Made by a program: the position numbers and the translations under genes. This document shows positions 11,101 through 21,309 of a stretch of 64,000 nucleotides of DNA, in pieces. The notes beneath the pieces are model-generated. The model was not told the DNA's origin, ran no database searches, and saw only the letters and a program-made list of their open reading frames with translations. Position 1 is the first letter of the stretch; every line of letters begins with the position of its first letter. This DNA is from Leptasterias polaris (taxonomy: Eukaryota; Echinodermata; Asteroidea; Forcipulatida; Asteriidae), in assembly GCA_037783415.1 (NCBI GenBank), contig JAZGTN010000009.1, positions 1,488,001 to 1,552,000 of the forward strand, read 5' to 3'.

Positions 11101-13057
11101 ATAGGTCCCCGGTTTGAATGTGGTTACCTACTCGTACGCACACCAGTGTGTAACAGCCTGCAATCGTGGACCCTCCTTTGGGTGGGTAGGTAGGCATACC
11201 CAGAGCTGTGGGGACTTTTATACAATGGAACAAAGGTCCCCACAACGTTTTTCTTTGTTAAACTGGGTCCCCACACCAGATTCTTTAGAAAAGGGAATAA
11301 TAGAACAACAATAGGAAGTCCCCACAACGGTGTGCGCACCGGGACGTGTATGTCCACACACACACATGTGTGTAAATACCGGCAATCGTGGACCCTCCTT
11401 TGTTCAACTCTTTGTGATAGCAACTGTGAACCACAATGCTTTCCTTTGTGATAGCAACCGTGGACCTATTGTCCCTTTTAGGTTCTTTTTTAGGTCCACG
11501 GTTTGAATGTGGATACCTACCCACATACACACACCAACCCACACACACACCAACTCGTACACAAGTGTAATTCACTACGTGTTTACACAGGTAAAAAAGG
11601 TTTCGCCGTTTTGATATTTTAAATTGAAAGGGTTGATTTATTTTAGCCTGAAATTTCATAGTTAATTTTTTTTTAATTACTTAAAGATCTTTCTTTAATC
11701 AGAATGCTTTTTGACCCCAAAAAACGGTGGTTTTTCCTGATGAAAGTAAGGGTTTACTAGAATTTGACAAATATTTAAAGGTGTGTTGTTGTTTAATCTA
11801 ATTAAACAGTTTTGCAGGAATTTGAATTTTTTTTCTTAAAAAATTAAATAAATCGAAACATTGCATACAGACAAATTCAGCTAAAGATGGCTGCATGCTG
11901 ACAACAGGCTTGATGTCTTGAGTGTTTCAGGGTTTTTCAGTTTGGGAGCGACTCATTATCTCTATTGAGAAGGCATCTTCAAAACAAGCCGCTCCCAGAC
12001 AACAAACCCCATTATTAAGAGGCACAAACTCACTCGCCGATGATTTGATTGACAGTTTGGGAGCGACTCGTCATCTCTATTGAGAAGGCTTCTTCAAAAA
12101 GAAGCTACTTTGTTACAAAAATAAAGCACAAGTACATGTATTCTCTTTCATATTTTACTTGATATTTTAATTTAAATGACATTTTCAATCTTTAATTTTA
12201 TTTGAAACAATATTCATAAACAAACTGTAAAAGTCTAATTCTATCTCGATGCTACTGTATAACTATATATAAGCCACACACTTTCGTGACATGATTTTCT
12301 AAGCCCAAGACATGATTTTCTAAGCCCAATCGTCAAATCGTGACACTGAAAAGTATAAGGGAACATATATACGGAGAGGTTACAATTGTCCACGCAGGAA
12401 GAATTAGCCGCCAAACGTTACCAAACTTAAACCTTTTGAATTAATTGAATAAAATAATTCCCACTGTCGAAATACACTAAGAAATACCTGGGAAGAATAA
12501 TCCGCAAATGTTACCAAACATGAACCTTTTGGATTCATTTTGACTTTTGAGTAAAATAATTCCCACTATTGTAAAACACCTAAGAAATACACCTGCGTAC
12601 ATACGAGTTTGTCATGTTTGTGTGTGTACGGGTTGGTGTGTGTACGAGTTGGTAGTCGCACGAGTTGACCAATTGGCGTACGGGTCGGCAGGCCGGAAAT
12701 GTTTCCATATTTTGATTTTCAGATTTGAACCTTTAAATAAGCGTTTCAGTATGAGTAGACACTGACACTAGTACTAGTAGGAAAACAGCAGTACGTACGT
12801 ATTTATGATTGTTACTAAGCTGATTTAAGTGACCGGAGATATCAGGTTTTTGGATACATTCTACACAACAACACAAATTTCCCACTGCCACCAAACAAAA
12901 ACAAGCGTGTGTATTAAAAAAAAAGATAAGTGTGTTTAATCCGTCCGGATAATGGGCAAATATTCTCTGCATTACAAGCAGTTAAGTTAGTTCGGTAACT
13001 CACCCCTAAATATGGTCCCTGCTCCTCCTCATCGTAGTCTGAACCTATATCCGACAT
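8133..13057 (-). CDS. RSPH1: Radial spoke head 1 homolog, 5' four exons (partial)
   Basis: RSPH1 is a MORN-repeat protein of the radial-spoke head in motile cilia and flagella (known for the family). Exons in transcript order are 13057-13004, 9865-9752, 9144-9039 and 8359-8133. All have AG/GT borders and the phases close: 501 nt, 167 codons. The protein starts [16 protein letters not shown], an acidic N-terminus like the vertebrate MSDLGSEE. Six to seven MORN units follow, for example [25 protein letters not shown] repeats from about residue 20 to 165, with the last visible unit at FQGGWIADQ. The start is the first ATG, in the exon with the family N-terminus. Exon 4 ends with a strong CAG|GTAAGA donor, so 3' exons should exist, but none is visible between 8132 and 1. 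They must lie left of the window, across the satellite, unless the gene is broken. Introns hold a LINE fragment and MITEs. Confidence 0.92.
8443..8614. mobile_element. MITE family B copy (GGGCCCAATTTCATAGAGC ends)
   Basis: Starts GGGCCCAATTTCAAAGAGC and ends with an inverted, eroded copy (GCTTAGCTGCTTTTGGGTCCC). Internal text 'GATACCAGTCACAAATT' and 'GTTGTGCTTAGCT' matches the copies at 54447 and 59075. It sits in RSPH1 intron 3. A related, more eroded stretch continues to about 9010 and resembles 54645-54760. Confidence 0.75.
9887..10240 (-). mobile_element. LINE 3' fragment (reverse transcriptase C-terminus)
   Basis: Minus-strand translation gives the conserved tail of CR1/L2-like non-LTR reverse transcriptases: [11 protein letters not shown], then '[17 protein letters not shown]', then a stop codon, then '[13 protein letters not shown]' and a terminal stop. 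A 3' UTR with CGCCGGTATC/GATACCGGCG-like structure and an (ATT)n tail follow towards 9887. It is 5'-truncated and has an internal stop, so it is dead. It lies in RSPH1 intron 1. Confidence 0.8.
10831..10850. repeat. (ATTC)n microsatellite
   Basis: Five ATTC units inside RSPH1 intron 1. The surrounding 10241-10985 shows no coding potential I trust. Confidence 0.8.
10986..11476. repeat. Diverged direct duplication in RSPH1 intron 1
   Basis: A roughly 107-bp block (10986-11092) beginning TGTGTAACAGCCTGCAATCG recurs at about 11370-11476. A third, partial copy lies at 11148-11181. Spacer text includes repeated 'ACTCGTACGCA' and 'GGTCCCCAC' segments. No coding sequence is evident. Confidence 0.8.
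11938..12600. repeat. Short local direct duplications
   Basis: A roughly 50-bp unit starting CAGTTTGGGAGCGACTC occurs at 11938 and 12053. 'GACATGATTTTCTAAGCCCAA' is doubled near 12290-12330. A segment carrying AAATAATTCCCACT and CTAAGAAATAC occurs near 12450 and again near 12550. All lie in RSPH1 intron 1. Confidence 0.7.
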
Positions 13058-13132
13058 TTCTGATGCTTTTTTGTGTAAACAATTATGTAAAAGCTAAATT
13101 TAACTTGATTTTCAGCTCCGTAGTGGTCCAAC

Positions 13133-13270
13133 GTTGCAACTAAACACTATACGATGCGGCAACCACTTTTTAGTTGAGTCGCCCAAAACACGCCCAATCA
13201 CAGTGTGCAGAAGCGCTAGGGGAGCATAACAAACGCGCTACATTGGGCGGTTTACCCATTGCTTGGCAAC
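13133..13270. promoter_or_regulatory. Candidate RFX X-box upstream of RSPH1
   Basis: At 13258-13270 the sequence ATTGCTTGGCAAC is a two-half-site RFX-type X-box with a 1-bp spacer, about 200 bp upstream of the RSPH1 ATG. A second palindromic half-site pair GTTGCAAC lies at 13133-13140. RFX factors drive ciliary genes (established), so placement before a radial-spoke gene is plausible. Functional status is inferred only. Confidence 0.4.
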
Positions 13271-13430
13271 GCCGTATGGCCAAAAATGTTTACATGACCT
13301 CTCGCGTTGTGAAGGGCTCATCAAATTGTCACGTGAGGGCGCTAAACTCTATCGGCAGCGCGCGCACACACGTATTCTATGTCTGTGATCGGCATGGCAG
13401 AGATGGATTGAGCTCAAAGAAAAGTACTCA

Positions 13431-13671
13431 GGAAGGAGGAAGGAGGGGGGGGGAGAGGGGAGGTGGGGGAGAGGGGAGAAGGGAGGGGGGAGGGGGGAGA
13501 GGGGAGGGGGAGGGGGGGAGGGGAGGGGGGGAGAGGGGAGGGGGGGAGAGGGGAGGGGGGGAGAGGGGAGGGGGGGGAGAGGGGAGGGGAGGAGAGGGGA
13601 GGGGGGGGGAGAGGGGAGGGGGGGAGAGGGGGAGGGGGGGAGAGGGGAGGGGGGAGAGGGAGCCGGAGGTA
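13431..13671 (+). repeat. Polypurine (GGGGAGA/GGGGGGAG)n tract
   Basis: About 240 bp of uninterrupted G/A on the plus strand with almost perfect strand bias. Runs of four to nine G recur every 5-10 bases, a composition compatible with triplex or G-quadruplex formation. Long ORFs on both strands here (Gly/Arg/Glu-rich plus, Pro/Ser-rich minus) are artefacts of the composition. From 13672 to about 14230 I see only nondescript sequence. Confidence 0.95.
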
Positions 13672-14254
13672 GTGTTAGAAATAAGCAGGTGGCTTGCGTA
13701 ATCACAAACACACAGTGGACCTTGCAGACAGATGAAGCCCAAAGGAACAACAAGTTAGTAGTGTTTGAAGCTTTGCATGGTGTTGAAAGTAAGAAGTAAC
13801 TATAACTATAAATGTAAATAGTAGTGAACTTGCGGGTACAACCATGTGTATAATCTCTTTTGGGAGGAGTGTTGGCTCTCAAGTTGTTTTAACTGGATGA
13901 ATAATACAAAATACAGACAGGGAAATGGGGAAAAGAAAAGGGCAAGACAATCGTTTTTGATCATGTAAAGATTAGGTCTTTTAATTTCTTACAAAAGGGT
14001 GACATGGAGCACTCCAGATAATGTTTGTGGCAGGCATGATGTTGCGTTGTTATTATAGGAAAGTTAACATTGTGCTAAAATTGCCATACAAAAATAAAGT
14101 CTTGTAAAATTGCTCAATACAGGTGTTGAGAAGTGCTGCCCAAACTTTTTAGAGTAATTACCAAAGGTATACCCTCCCTTGAAATATAACTGGAAAATTA
14201 TCATAACTAGAAAATACAGGCTAGCCAACAGGGGACAGAATTTCATAGAGCTGC

Positions 14255-14608
14255 TTAAAGGCCCTGTACACTATTGGTAAGATCGAAAATCACAAATGTT
14301 CACAGATTCACACATAACTTACATGATTTAAAGTAAGTAATGGTAGAAAGGATTCCTTAAAATATTTCTGCCTAAAAATGCTATCGTTTCTGAGAAATGA
14401 GTAAAACAATAGTTGTTATCACGCGTGATAATAAACTCGATGTTTGAAAAACAGAAAACACATAAGGTCTCTTTTCACTATTTTCTCGTGACCTCGATGA
14501 CCAATTGAGCTCAAACTTTCACAGGTTTGTTTGTTCATGCATATGTTGAATCACACAAAATGTGGACACTGATTTTGAGCGGTTACCAAAAGTATACAAT
14601 GCCTTTAA
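14255..14608. mobile_element. MITE family A (TTAA target), nested in a family B copy
   Basis: Ends are TTAAAGGCCCTGTACAC... and ...AAGTATACAATGCCTTTAA. It is about 90% alike to 53225-53587 over most of its length. It splits a family B element: 14231-14258 holds the B end ('AATTTCATAGAGCTGCTTAA') and 14609 to about 14760 continues the B interior. The duplicated TTAA at the junctions is the target-site pattern of the piggyBac group. Confidence 0.85.
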
Positions 14609-14760
14609 ACCACAAAAAAGCTAAAGCACAAAAAACATGCTTAACAGAATAATGTTACCTGGCAAAATACTATCTGACACATGTACATGTACCCTCTGCC
14701 ACTGGTATCCTGCTCTCTTTTTGCTCAGCAGAAACATGTTTTATCCCTTTTTCTGCAAAT

Positions 14761-15300
14761 TGGGTCTTGAGAATGTAAAAAAAAGTCAAAAATGGCTTGT
14801 GAATCCATTTTGTAGATTAGATATGTAAAGGTCTGGAGTAACTTAATTTAATCGTCTGAGTTTTTAGTTGTACTTTATGCAGCTTAAATTGTCTTCAAAA
14901 ACACTTAAAATTACAATCAGCACTTAAGAACACTACAAGATTTCAGTTACTTCAGTTGTTCATAAACATTTGTTTTATTTATTATCAATTGTAAACAAAA
15001 TATAAATATCGATCTTGTCAAGGCAAAGTACAGAATAAATAAATGACCTATTTTACAAATTTTACAATTTTACATTAAATGCAACTATTTTAAGGGCAAG
15101 TAAATCAAGGTTTATTAGTGGGTAAATTGATTTAATTTCTCTCGTTTTCAAAGAACAGAAATAATCCAACTTTGGAGTTACATTTAACAGTGCAAACATT
15201 GACACCAAGAATTCAGCAAAGATGCAGGCCTGATACTTCCTGAATGCAATTTGCTTCCTTCCCCCATGTCATTGCCTTGGTGCCCCATGAAATATTCAAG
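14761..15300. other. Unassigned AT-rich intergenic stretch
   Basis: No exon, RNA gene or repeat end that I can recognise. Confidence 0.5.
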
Positions 15301-15329
15301 TACAAATTAATTTACTTTCTTACAAAGGA

Positions 15330-15600
15330 TTGATGGGTGAAATGAATAGGTCAAAGCCTTTTAGTACCCCCATATCCATTTTCTTTCCAGAACTTGTCAA
15401 AATTGTCTTTGAAATTGTTTGTTGTTTTCACAATGACTTGTTCAAGATTATTCCAAAACTCAACATCTCGGAGAAGATGTTTTCCCTCAACCAATATATC
15501 AGAATGTTTAGCCCCGAAAAGTGTAGTATGAACACTCCACTTGATCCGGAGAAACTCAATGTGAATTTTTTCCTTAACACAGAGATTCTCTAGATTAAAG
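15330..15600 (-). mobile_element. LINE 3' fragment, second family
   Basis: The minus-strand translation ends with WNNLEQVIV, then NNFKDNFDKFWKENGYG. This fits the C-terminal 'WN.LP..VV......FK..LDK.W' signature of non-LTR reverse transcriptases. The DNA, including the 3' flank 'CTTTGACCTAT...TTTCACCCATCAAT', matches 29765-29930 on the opposite strand, so it is a dispersed repeat. It is truncated. A 143-codon ORF covers it, but upstream of the motif the frame looks random. Confidence 0.6.
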
Positions 15601-16029
15601 TGTAGTGTGAAAGGGATTAAAGTGTCATTCATTGGAAGGTCTCTATTAAGATAAACAAACAAATAAACATGAGAATATAATGAACTTAACTTTAAAAACA
15701 AAAACCTAATTAAACAAAAATAGCAACAATAACATGTTTGAATCTTAATAAAGGAACAATGTCCAGTAATTTTGAATAGCAAATTGTTTAGACTAAATAT
15801 GTTTTGTTAATACTGAATGCTTTTTCTAAATATTGCACAGCAAATGATTTTTAAGTAGCAGCATTTTGAAACACTTTTTGCAATGCTATAAATGTTAATA
15901 ATTGGTTTCTTTACTTTCAGATAAATAAACCACTTTAAAAAGTAGACATTTTGGTGAGCTAACCAAATATTGTACACTTTTTTCAATAACTCATGTGGTC
16001 AGATCACAGGCATAAATGATTAAACATGT

Positions 16030-16368
16030 TTAAAGGGTCAGTTTACGTTTGGTAATGACTTTGAAAATTAATGGCAATAAAAACTTACATGGTAAGAAGT
16101 ACAGCAGCATTCGATAACTACATGTATAAAGCATTTTGAGAATCATTTCATGCCCCAAAATTTGAATCTGAAAAATCTTTCTGTCAGAAACGTTTCTCAG
16201 ATTGTTATTCCTATAGGGAATATCATTTGTGTGGACATATTCGCTCTGTTTTTTCGGTGATATCTCAAAAAAGTGAAATTTTCACAGGTTAGTTTTATTG
16301 TACATACATTTATATAGGATTAAAACAATCGAACGGTTCCAAAAACCAAAGGTATACTTTGCCTTTAA
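16030..16368. mobile_element. MITE family A copy
   Basis: Flanked by TTAA at both ends (TTAAAGGGTCAGTTTACGTTTGG ... GTATACTTTGCCTTTAA). Interior matches include AACTTACATGGTAAGAAG and TTTCACAGGTTAG. About 340 bp with no coding capacity. Confidence 0.8.
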
Positions 16369-17639
16369 GGGATGGTACAACAAGTTCATTCAACTCTAGT
16401 TATTAAAAAAACATTCAACGTAATACAGCCTCACTGTTGGACCCTAGCAGAGTCTTTCACAAAGGCTGACAGGGTCCAAACTTGACGAAATCACAACTTT
16501 TTGCATTTGTGCACAGCCACAATCATGGGTACACTTTTTAGTACAAATACACCAAATGAACAACAGATAAATAATGAGTAACTTTTTGCAGATCTTGTAT
16601 TTGACAAACTCAAGCACTTTTTATTCATCATTGACACAGCGATTGCTAATTGATATATAAATAACAATGAGATAACTGCTACCAGTGGTTTTCAAACTGT
16701 TGTTCATAAAATGGACACGGAAAAAATTTGTACCCATGATCGTGGCTGTGCACATTTATAAAACAAGGCCATTTTGGTTGGTATGCCTATAGCAGCTATA
16801 CTGTATTTCAGGTTTCATCATCTGAAGATGACAACAAACACCAAAAGGGAAACTGGGTAAATTCGAAATAGTTTGAGGTTGAACAAAGAAGTAAAATAGA
16901 GCTTGAGTGTATGTGGTAGTGACAGGTTGAACGGCTTCTGACTGGCATCCCCCAACAGATGTTCTTTATGTCTTGGTAATGTTATGATTCATTTTTTGAA
17001 ATTCATTACTACCTATTGGTAATATATGCATGTTAACATTGTTCATATTGTGAAAAATTTGGGAAACTTGTTTTATACAATGTTGATTTTGTGATTATGA
17101 TTTTTAACAAGTGTGCACAATAATGGTAAATGTTTTGGTATTTATTTATTGTTTGAATGTTTATGTTGATTTGTTTTTGGTTTTTGCAATGACAATCGGT
17201 TTACTTCAAGACTCTTGGTGAGTTGGAACAACGTGGCCAATCGAAATGTATTGATGTATTGCCCATGGACAAAGTAATACGTCAGTTGTATACAGTACAA
17301 GCACATTGCAATAAGGTGTTTTCCTGAAGGCTTCAAAGGCAAACATGACTTGCACAAAGGAAGGCCAGATGATCGTAAGACTGACTGCCAAGACAGTGGT
17401 GACAATGATTTTTGGTATTTGTTGTAGAGGGAAAAATGTTCTGGTTGATAGGTGATTAGGAAAGAGGATTTGTGAAAGATGACATGTTTGCTGGAATCAC
17501 TTGTCAGGATAATCATTATTAATTGTTTAACTGTTGTGGGATGAAATGTCAAGAAAATTATTGTGATTATTGATTATCTTTCTTGTATATGGAAAGGTTA
17601 GAAAATTTGCATTCATCTAGCCCATATTACGGGGCTGAT
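16369..17639. other. Intergenic, nothing assignable
   Basis: The minus-strand ORFs here (17142-17552) have no recognisable motif and no splice context. I see no family match or tandem structure. Confidence 0.5.
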
Positions 17640-19722
17640 ATGCCTTTTTTTTTTACTTATTATAAGACAGATGTTAAAAGAGAGCCATAAAAGCCCAAAA
17701 GGTGGGTTATGTGATTATCGGCTTGAATAGTATGTTTTATAAAAGCATGCAAAGGGACATTGAGCACTATGTGACCAGCGTTTGTAGATGTTTACAGCAG
17801 AGGAAACCAAACCGAATAACCAGAGAGCCCCTTCACAGTATAGTCACAACAGCCCCATTCGAGATAGTCTCCATAGATTTTCTTTATCTCGAAAGAAGTG
17901 TTGGAGGATACGAATACATCTTGGTTGTGATGGATCATTTTACCCGGTTTGCCCAAGCATATCCAACAACAAACAAATCCGGAAAGACAGTTGCAGACAA
18001 GATTTCAACGACTTTGTTCTATGGTTTGGATTTCCCCATAAACTCCATCATGACCAAGGGAGGGAATTTGAGAACCAATTATTTTGACGACTACAACAGC
18101 TATCTGGCATCACTCCATCTCGGACCACTCCATACCACCCACAGGGAAACGGTCAGGTTGAGCGGTTTAACCGAACTCTCCTGGGTATGCTGCGGACTCT
18201 ACCTGAGAAAGAGAAGTCTCGTTGGAAGGAATCTCTGGGCAAAGTGGTGCATGCTTACAATTGCACTTGCTCAGAAGCCACGGGGTTCTCTCCTTTCTAT
18301 CTTCTGTATGGACGCCCACCTCGACTTCCAATTGATCTGGTTTTTGGTTTGACAGGGAAGCAGGAACCCCCAAGGAACCATCAAGAATACAGCCAGCGAT
18401 GGAAAAAACAAATGGAAGAGGCTTACGAAATAGCAAGGAGAAACGCCAACAAATCATCGGCCCGAGGAAAACAACAGCATGATAAGAAAGCACACAGCAC
18501 AGTCCTTCAGCCAGGCGACAGAGTATTGATAAGAAACCTGAATGAAACTGGAGGACCAGGCAAGCTCCGAGCATACTGGGAGAAGGAAGTTCATACTATT
18601 GTGAAACGGCTTGGTGACGACTCTCCCATGTACCAGCTATGCCCTGAGAGTGGAAAGGGAAGACGTCAAACTCTTCACAGGAACCTATTGTTACCCTGTA
18701 GCAACCTCATAAGTGAAGAGCAGACCGAACATAGTAAGCCCCCACCAGCACCAATACCCCAGACCAGGAGGAGGACAGAACAGCATGTTAACAGGGATAG
18801 CAGTGACAGTTCGGAAGACGAATATCTCCTTCACATACCGACTGGCACACGACCCTCCTTGAGACCACACCCCTCTACAGTAACTACTCCAGCATGGAAC
18901 CATGAAGCTACAGTTTTCATCCCAGCTGCTGACCAGAATGAGGAGAGTACCGCAGGGGATGTCTCAAACCCTGAGGTAGCTGAACCAATCCCTGAACTAG
19001 TTACTACTCCGGATCCTGTTGAACCAGTTCTCATTCCGGATAATGCCACTCAGGGAGAACCAAACCACAACCCAGAGCACGCCTGTGTTCCTGATACATT
19101 TTTCATCCCTGCGGCAGCCGCCGTTCAAGAACCTGTCATCGAGGCCAACTCAAATCCACATCCGGAACAGCCAATTGCTCCAGAACCTGTGGTAGCTCAG
19201 GATGTTGTTGAACCAGTCCCAGATGTTCACCAGTAAGCCCCTCCCCCTGTCCCTACAGATACCGGTCAGCCCGACCAACAGGAGGCACCAGACCAGCCAG
19301 ATGCTGAAGCCCCACCCCCTGCCACTACCGCAGATGAAGCCCCTGTGCCTGGTCTTCTTCAAGATGCCCAACCTTACCACCAGAGAGACAGGCAACCCCC
19401 GCAGTGGTTTGCTTATGATCAGTTGGGCCAACCACAGCACAGCCCAGGTGGAGTATATGCAATGTCAGCTGCAAATTCACATCTGAGTCTACCAACATCC
19501 ATCAACAACCTGGCCGTACTCCATGATGCCACCACCCACTCCATGAGGGCCTCAACCCTCCACTCCATTGACCAACCCTGTGATGATGCCGGCCTGGCCC
19601 CCGATGCATGCGCAACCACGGCAACAGTGGTATCCAACGACCTACCCACAGCAACCAGTGAGGATCTAGTGATTCAAATGACTGATTGGTGTTCAGTGTG
19701 TTCAGATTGGTGTTCAGTGTGA
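17640..19722 (+). pseudogene. Ty3/gypsy retrotransposon pol 3' part (integrase), decayed
   Basis: Fragment of an LTR-retrotransposon integrase. The zinc-binding-region end is near 17760-17815 ('VCRCLQQRKPN'). The catalytic core has its first Asp in 'IVSIDFLYLE' (about 17870), the second in 'HHDQGREFEN' (about 18055) and the Glu in 'QVERFNRTLL' (about 18155). The D-E spacing of 35 residues is as expected for DD35E. A GPY/F-like module follows near 18560-18690, then a Pro/Glu-rich tail. Breaks: a frame change near 18025, a TGA at 18085 and a TAA at 19234. The frame then stays open to a TGA at 19720. Everything upstream of integrase is missing. The element is inactive. Confidence 0.88.
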
Positions 19723-19820
19723 TAGCTGAAAGTTTTCCAAATTGTTTGGCACCTTATGCCATTGATGATTCATATGATTTTTTTGAAATTCTGAAATGTT
19801 GAGGACAACATTTAATTTTC

Positions 19821-20112
19821 AAGGGGAGAGTGTAGAGGTCGCTTATGCCCCCCTCCTAAATTTTCAAGTATTATGCCCCCTCTAATTTTTCAATAGCTGC
19901 TTCACAACCCCCTTTGTTTCAACAGCCGATTTAGACCAATCAAAAGGTTGGAAATACCTCAGTGAGTGGGTATGGGTCTCACCCCACAGCAGTCCCCCCA
20001 TACTGGATGATGTGACAGTCAGATGCAGACATATATGATTAAAAGTTAAGCACCCAACTCACTGTGATTCCTTATTTCATCCTTTTATACAGAATTTCAA
20101 CATTAATGTACA
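19821..20112 (+). repeat. Probable 3' LTR with polypurine tract
   Basis: After the pol tail, a purine run 'AAGGGGAGAG' (19821-19830) is followed by TGTAGAGG, the expected start of a 3' LTR. A TGTA...TACA pair would put the end at 20112. Without the 5' LTR for comparison the right boundary is a guess. Confidence 0.4.
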
Positions 20113-20866
20113 CCGTGGAGTGAATCTCTGGTTCACGACGGGTGCAACATACATTTCGTGGGGCAGTTCATTTTGTACAGGGACTTGGCTTTCTTCTTGT
20201 GCCTATGGTGGGCAGGAGATAGGTCGGCAGACCTAGGGCGATCGAATACCAGTGAAGTCACTAAGATCGATGGCAGGGATCTTCTTCTCAACCACACTAT
20301 TGGCAAAACTGAACGGCAAGGTGACTTGTCTCTCGTAATCCCCAAATTAGACAGCAGTAAAATGGACCCTGCAGGGGCTGTGGAAGACATGGTCAAGTTT
20401 ACACGGGAAAACAGATATGATTTAGAGGATGGTTATCTCTTTCGTCCCTCTACGCCGGATCACAGGTCGCCGGATCACAGGTCGTTGGCTAACAAGCTGT
20501 TCACAGGAAATGGCCTCATGAATCGCCTTAAACTATATTTCTCAGTTTCGTCAGATCAGGGTGACCGTGCCTTAAGACCCAACGGTGGAAGGGTGGGAGT
20601 AGCAGCCACTCTGCATTTGCTGGGAGCTTATGGGCCAGGAAGTGATGGATCACTGCAGATGGGCGACACAGCGAACATACAGACACTATACTCAGATGGA
20701 AAGAGTGACCAGGCGCCGCACCACAGTTCAGTTAATAAGGGAGGCTGTTGAGCCTAAAGGAGAGGAGCGGCCATCGCCAGCAGACCAGGCTTGGGAGTTC
20801 TATCGTGCCCTAAACTCCGGCTTCAAGGCTGAGAAGGCTTTCAAATCTCCAACAGCGACAGTGTGA
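20107..20866 (+). pseudogene. Tyrosine recombinase catalytic domain, frameshifted
   Basis: Conserved blocks in order: box I Arg in 'AGDRSADLGR' (about 20212-20241), 'LLNHTIGKT', 'DGYLFRPST', then box II 'NGGRVGVAATLHLLGA' (20581-20628), where the usual HxxR histidine is Asn. After a frame change at 20629-20641 come 'EVMDHCRWATQRTYRHYTQM' and the probable nucleophile Tyr at 20687-20689. This is the layout of eukaryotic phage-integrase-like proteins carried by Crypton/DIRS-type elements. The frame has a stop at 20104 and no convincing start, so the N-terminal part is missing or lies in an unseen exon. The lost His and the frameshift suggest an inactive relic. Confidence 0.72.
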
Positions 20867-20920
20867 GAGTTGGATGAGAGATGGGGGGACAGTGGCGTGC
20901 GGATGCTGGTTGCGGGTGAG

Positions 20921-21262
20921 AAACCTTTTCTACCCAGTCCTCAATTCATGTAGAAACCAGAGCCCGGGACGGACACAGCGGTGCAAATAATTTACTTTTT
21001 GCACCGCTGTGGACGTTGAGGGCGACTGACTCATTGTCAGTCGCAATTCTGGCTACACTAAGATGAGGGCATCGAGAGTGGTAAGACTGTGCGGCCCTTT
21101 TGTATTACGGGTCTTTGGTTTTTGGGGGGATCCCTTTTTGCCCCACCCACCTTATCCCTACATGTAAGTAGGTTTCCCAGTTCTGGTTTCTACTTTTAAA
21201 ACCCTTTTCTACCCAGTCCTCAATCCATGTAGAGACCAGAGCCCAGGACGGACACAGTGCGA
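20921..21262. repeat. Direct-repeat pair enclosing two perfect hairpins
   Basis: A roughly 60-bp sequence (20921-20980, CCTTTTCTACCCAGTCCTCA...) is repeated at about 21200-21262. Between them lie a 12-bp perfect inverted repeat CAGCGGTGCAAA/TTTGCACCGCTG (about 20978-21009) and an 8-bp one GCGACTGA/TCAGTCGC (about 21022-21046). 'GTAGAAACCAGA' is also present inverted near 21180. The block sits between the recombinase and the RNase-H-like gene. Confidence 0.75.
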
Positions 21263-21309
21263 GAGCCGGCAGAAGGATCGAGAACGTCAGAGATCCTCAT
21301 TCCTGTTTC

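Noticed and set aside
13174..13882. Gly/Arg-rich and Pro/Ser-rich ORFs on both strands
   Set aside because: Compositional artefacts of the polypurine tract. No conserved domain.
15351..15782. 143-codon minus-strand ORF as a host gene
   Set aside because: Its C-terminal part is a LINE reverse transcriptase tail repeated at 29765, and the rest has no recognisable content.
18691..19649. Minus-strand ORFs opposite the gypsy pol tail
   Set aside because: Shadows of the GC-rich plus-strand reading frame.
20158..20751. Start codon for the recombinase at 20158
   Set aside because: The triplet there is GTG and the frame is open upstream to a stop at 20104, so this is not a real start.
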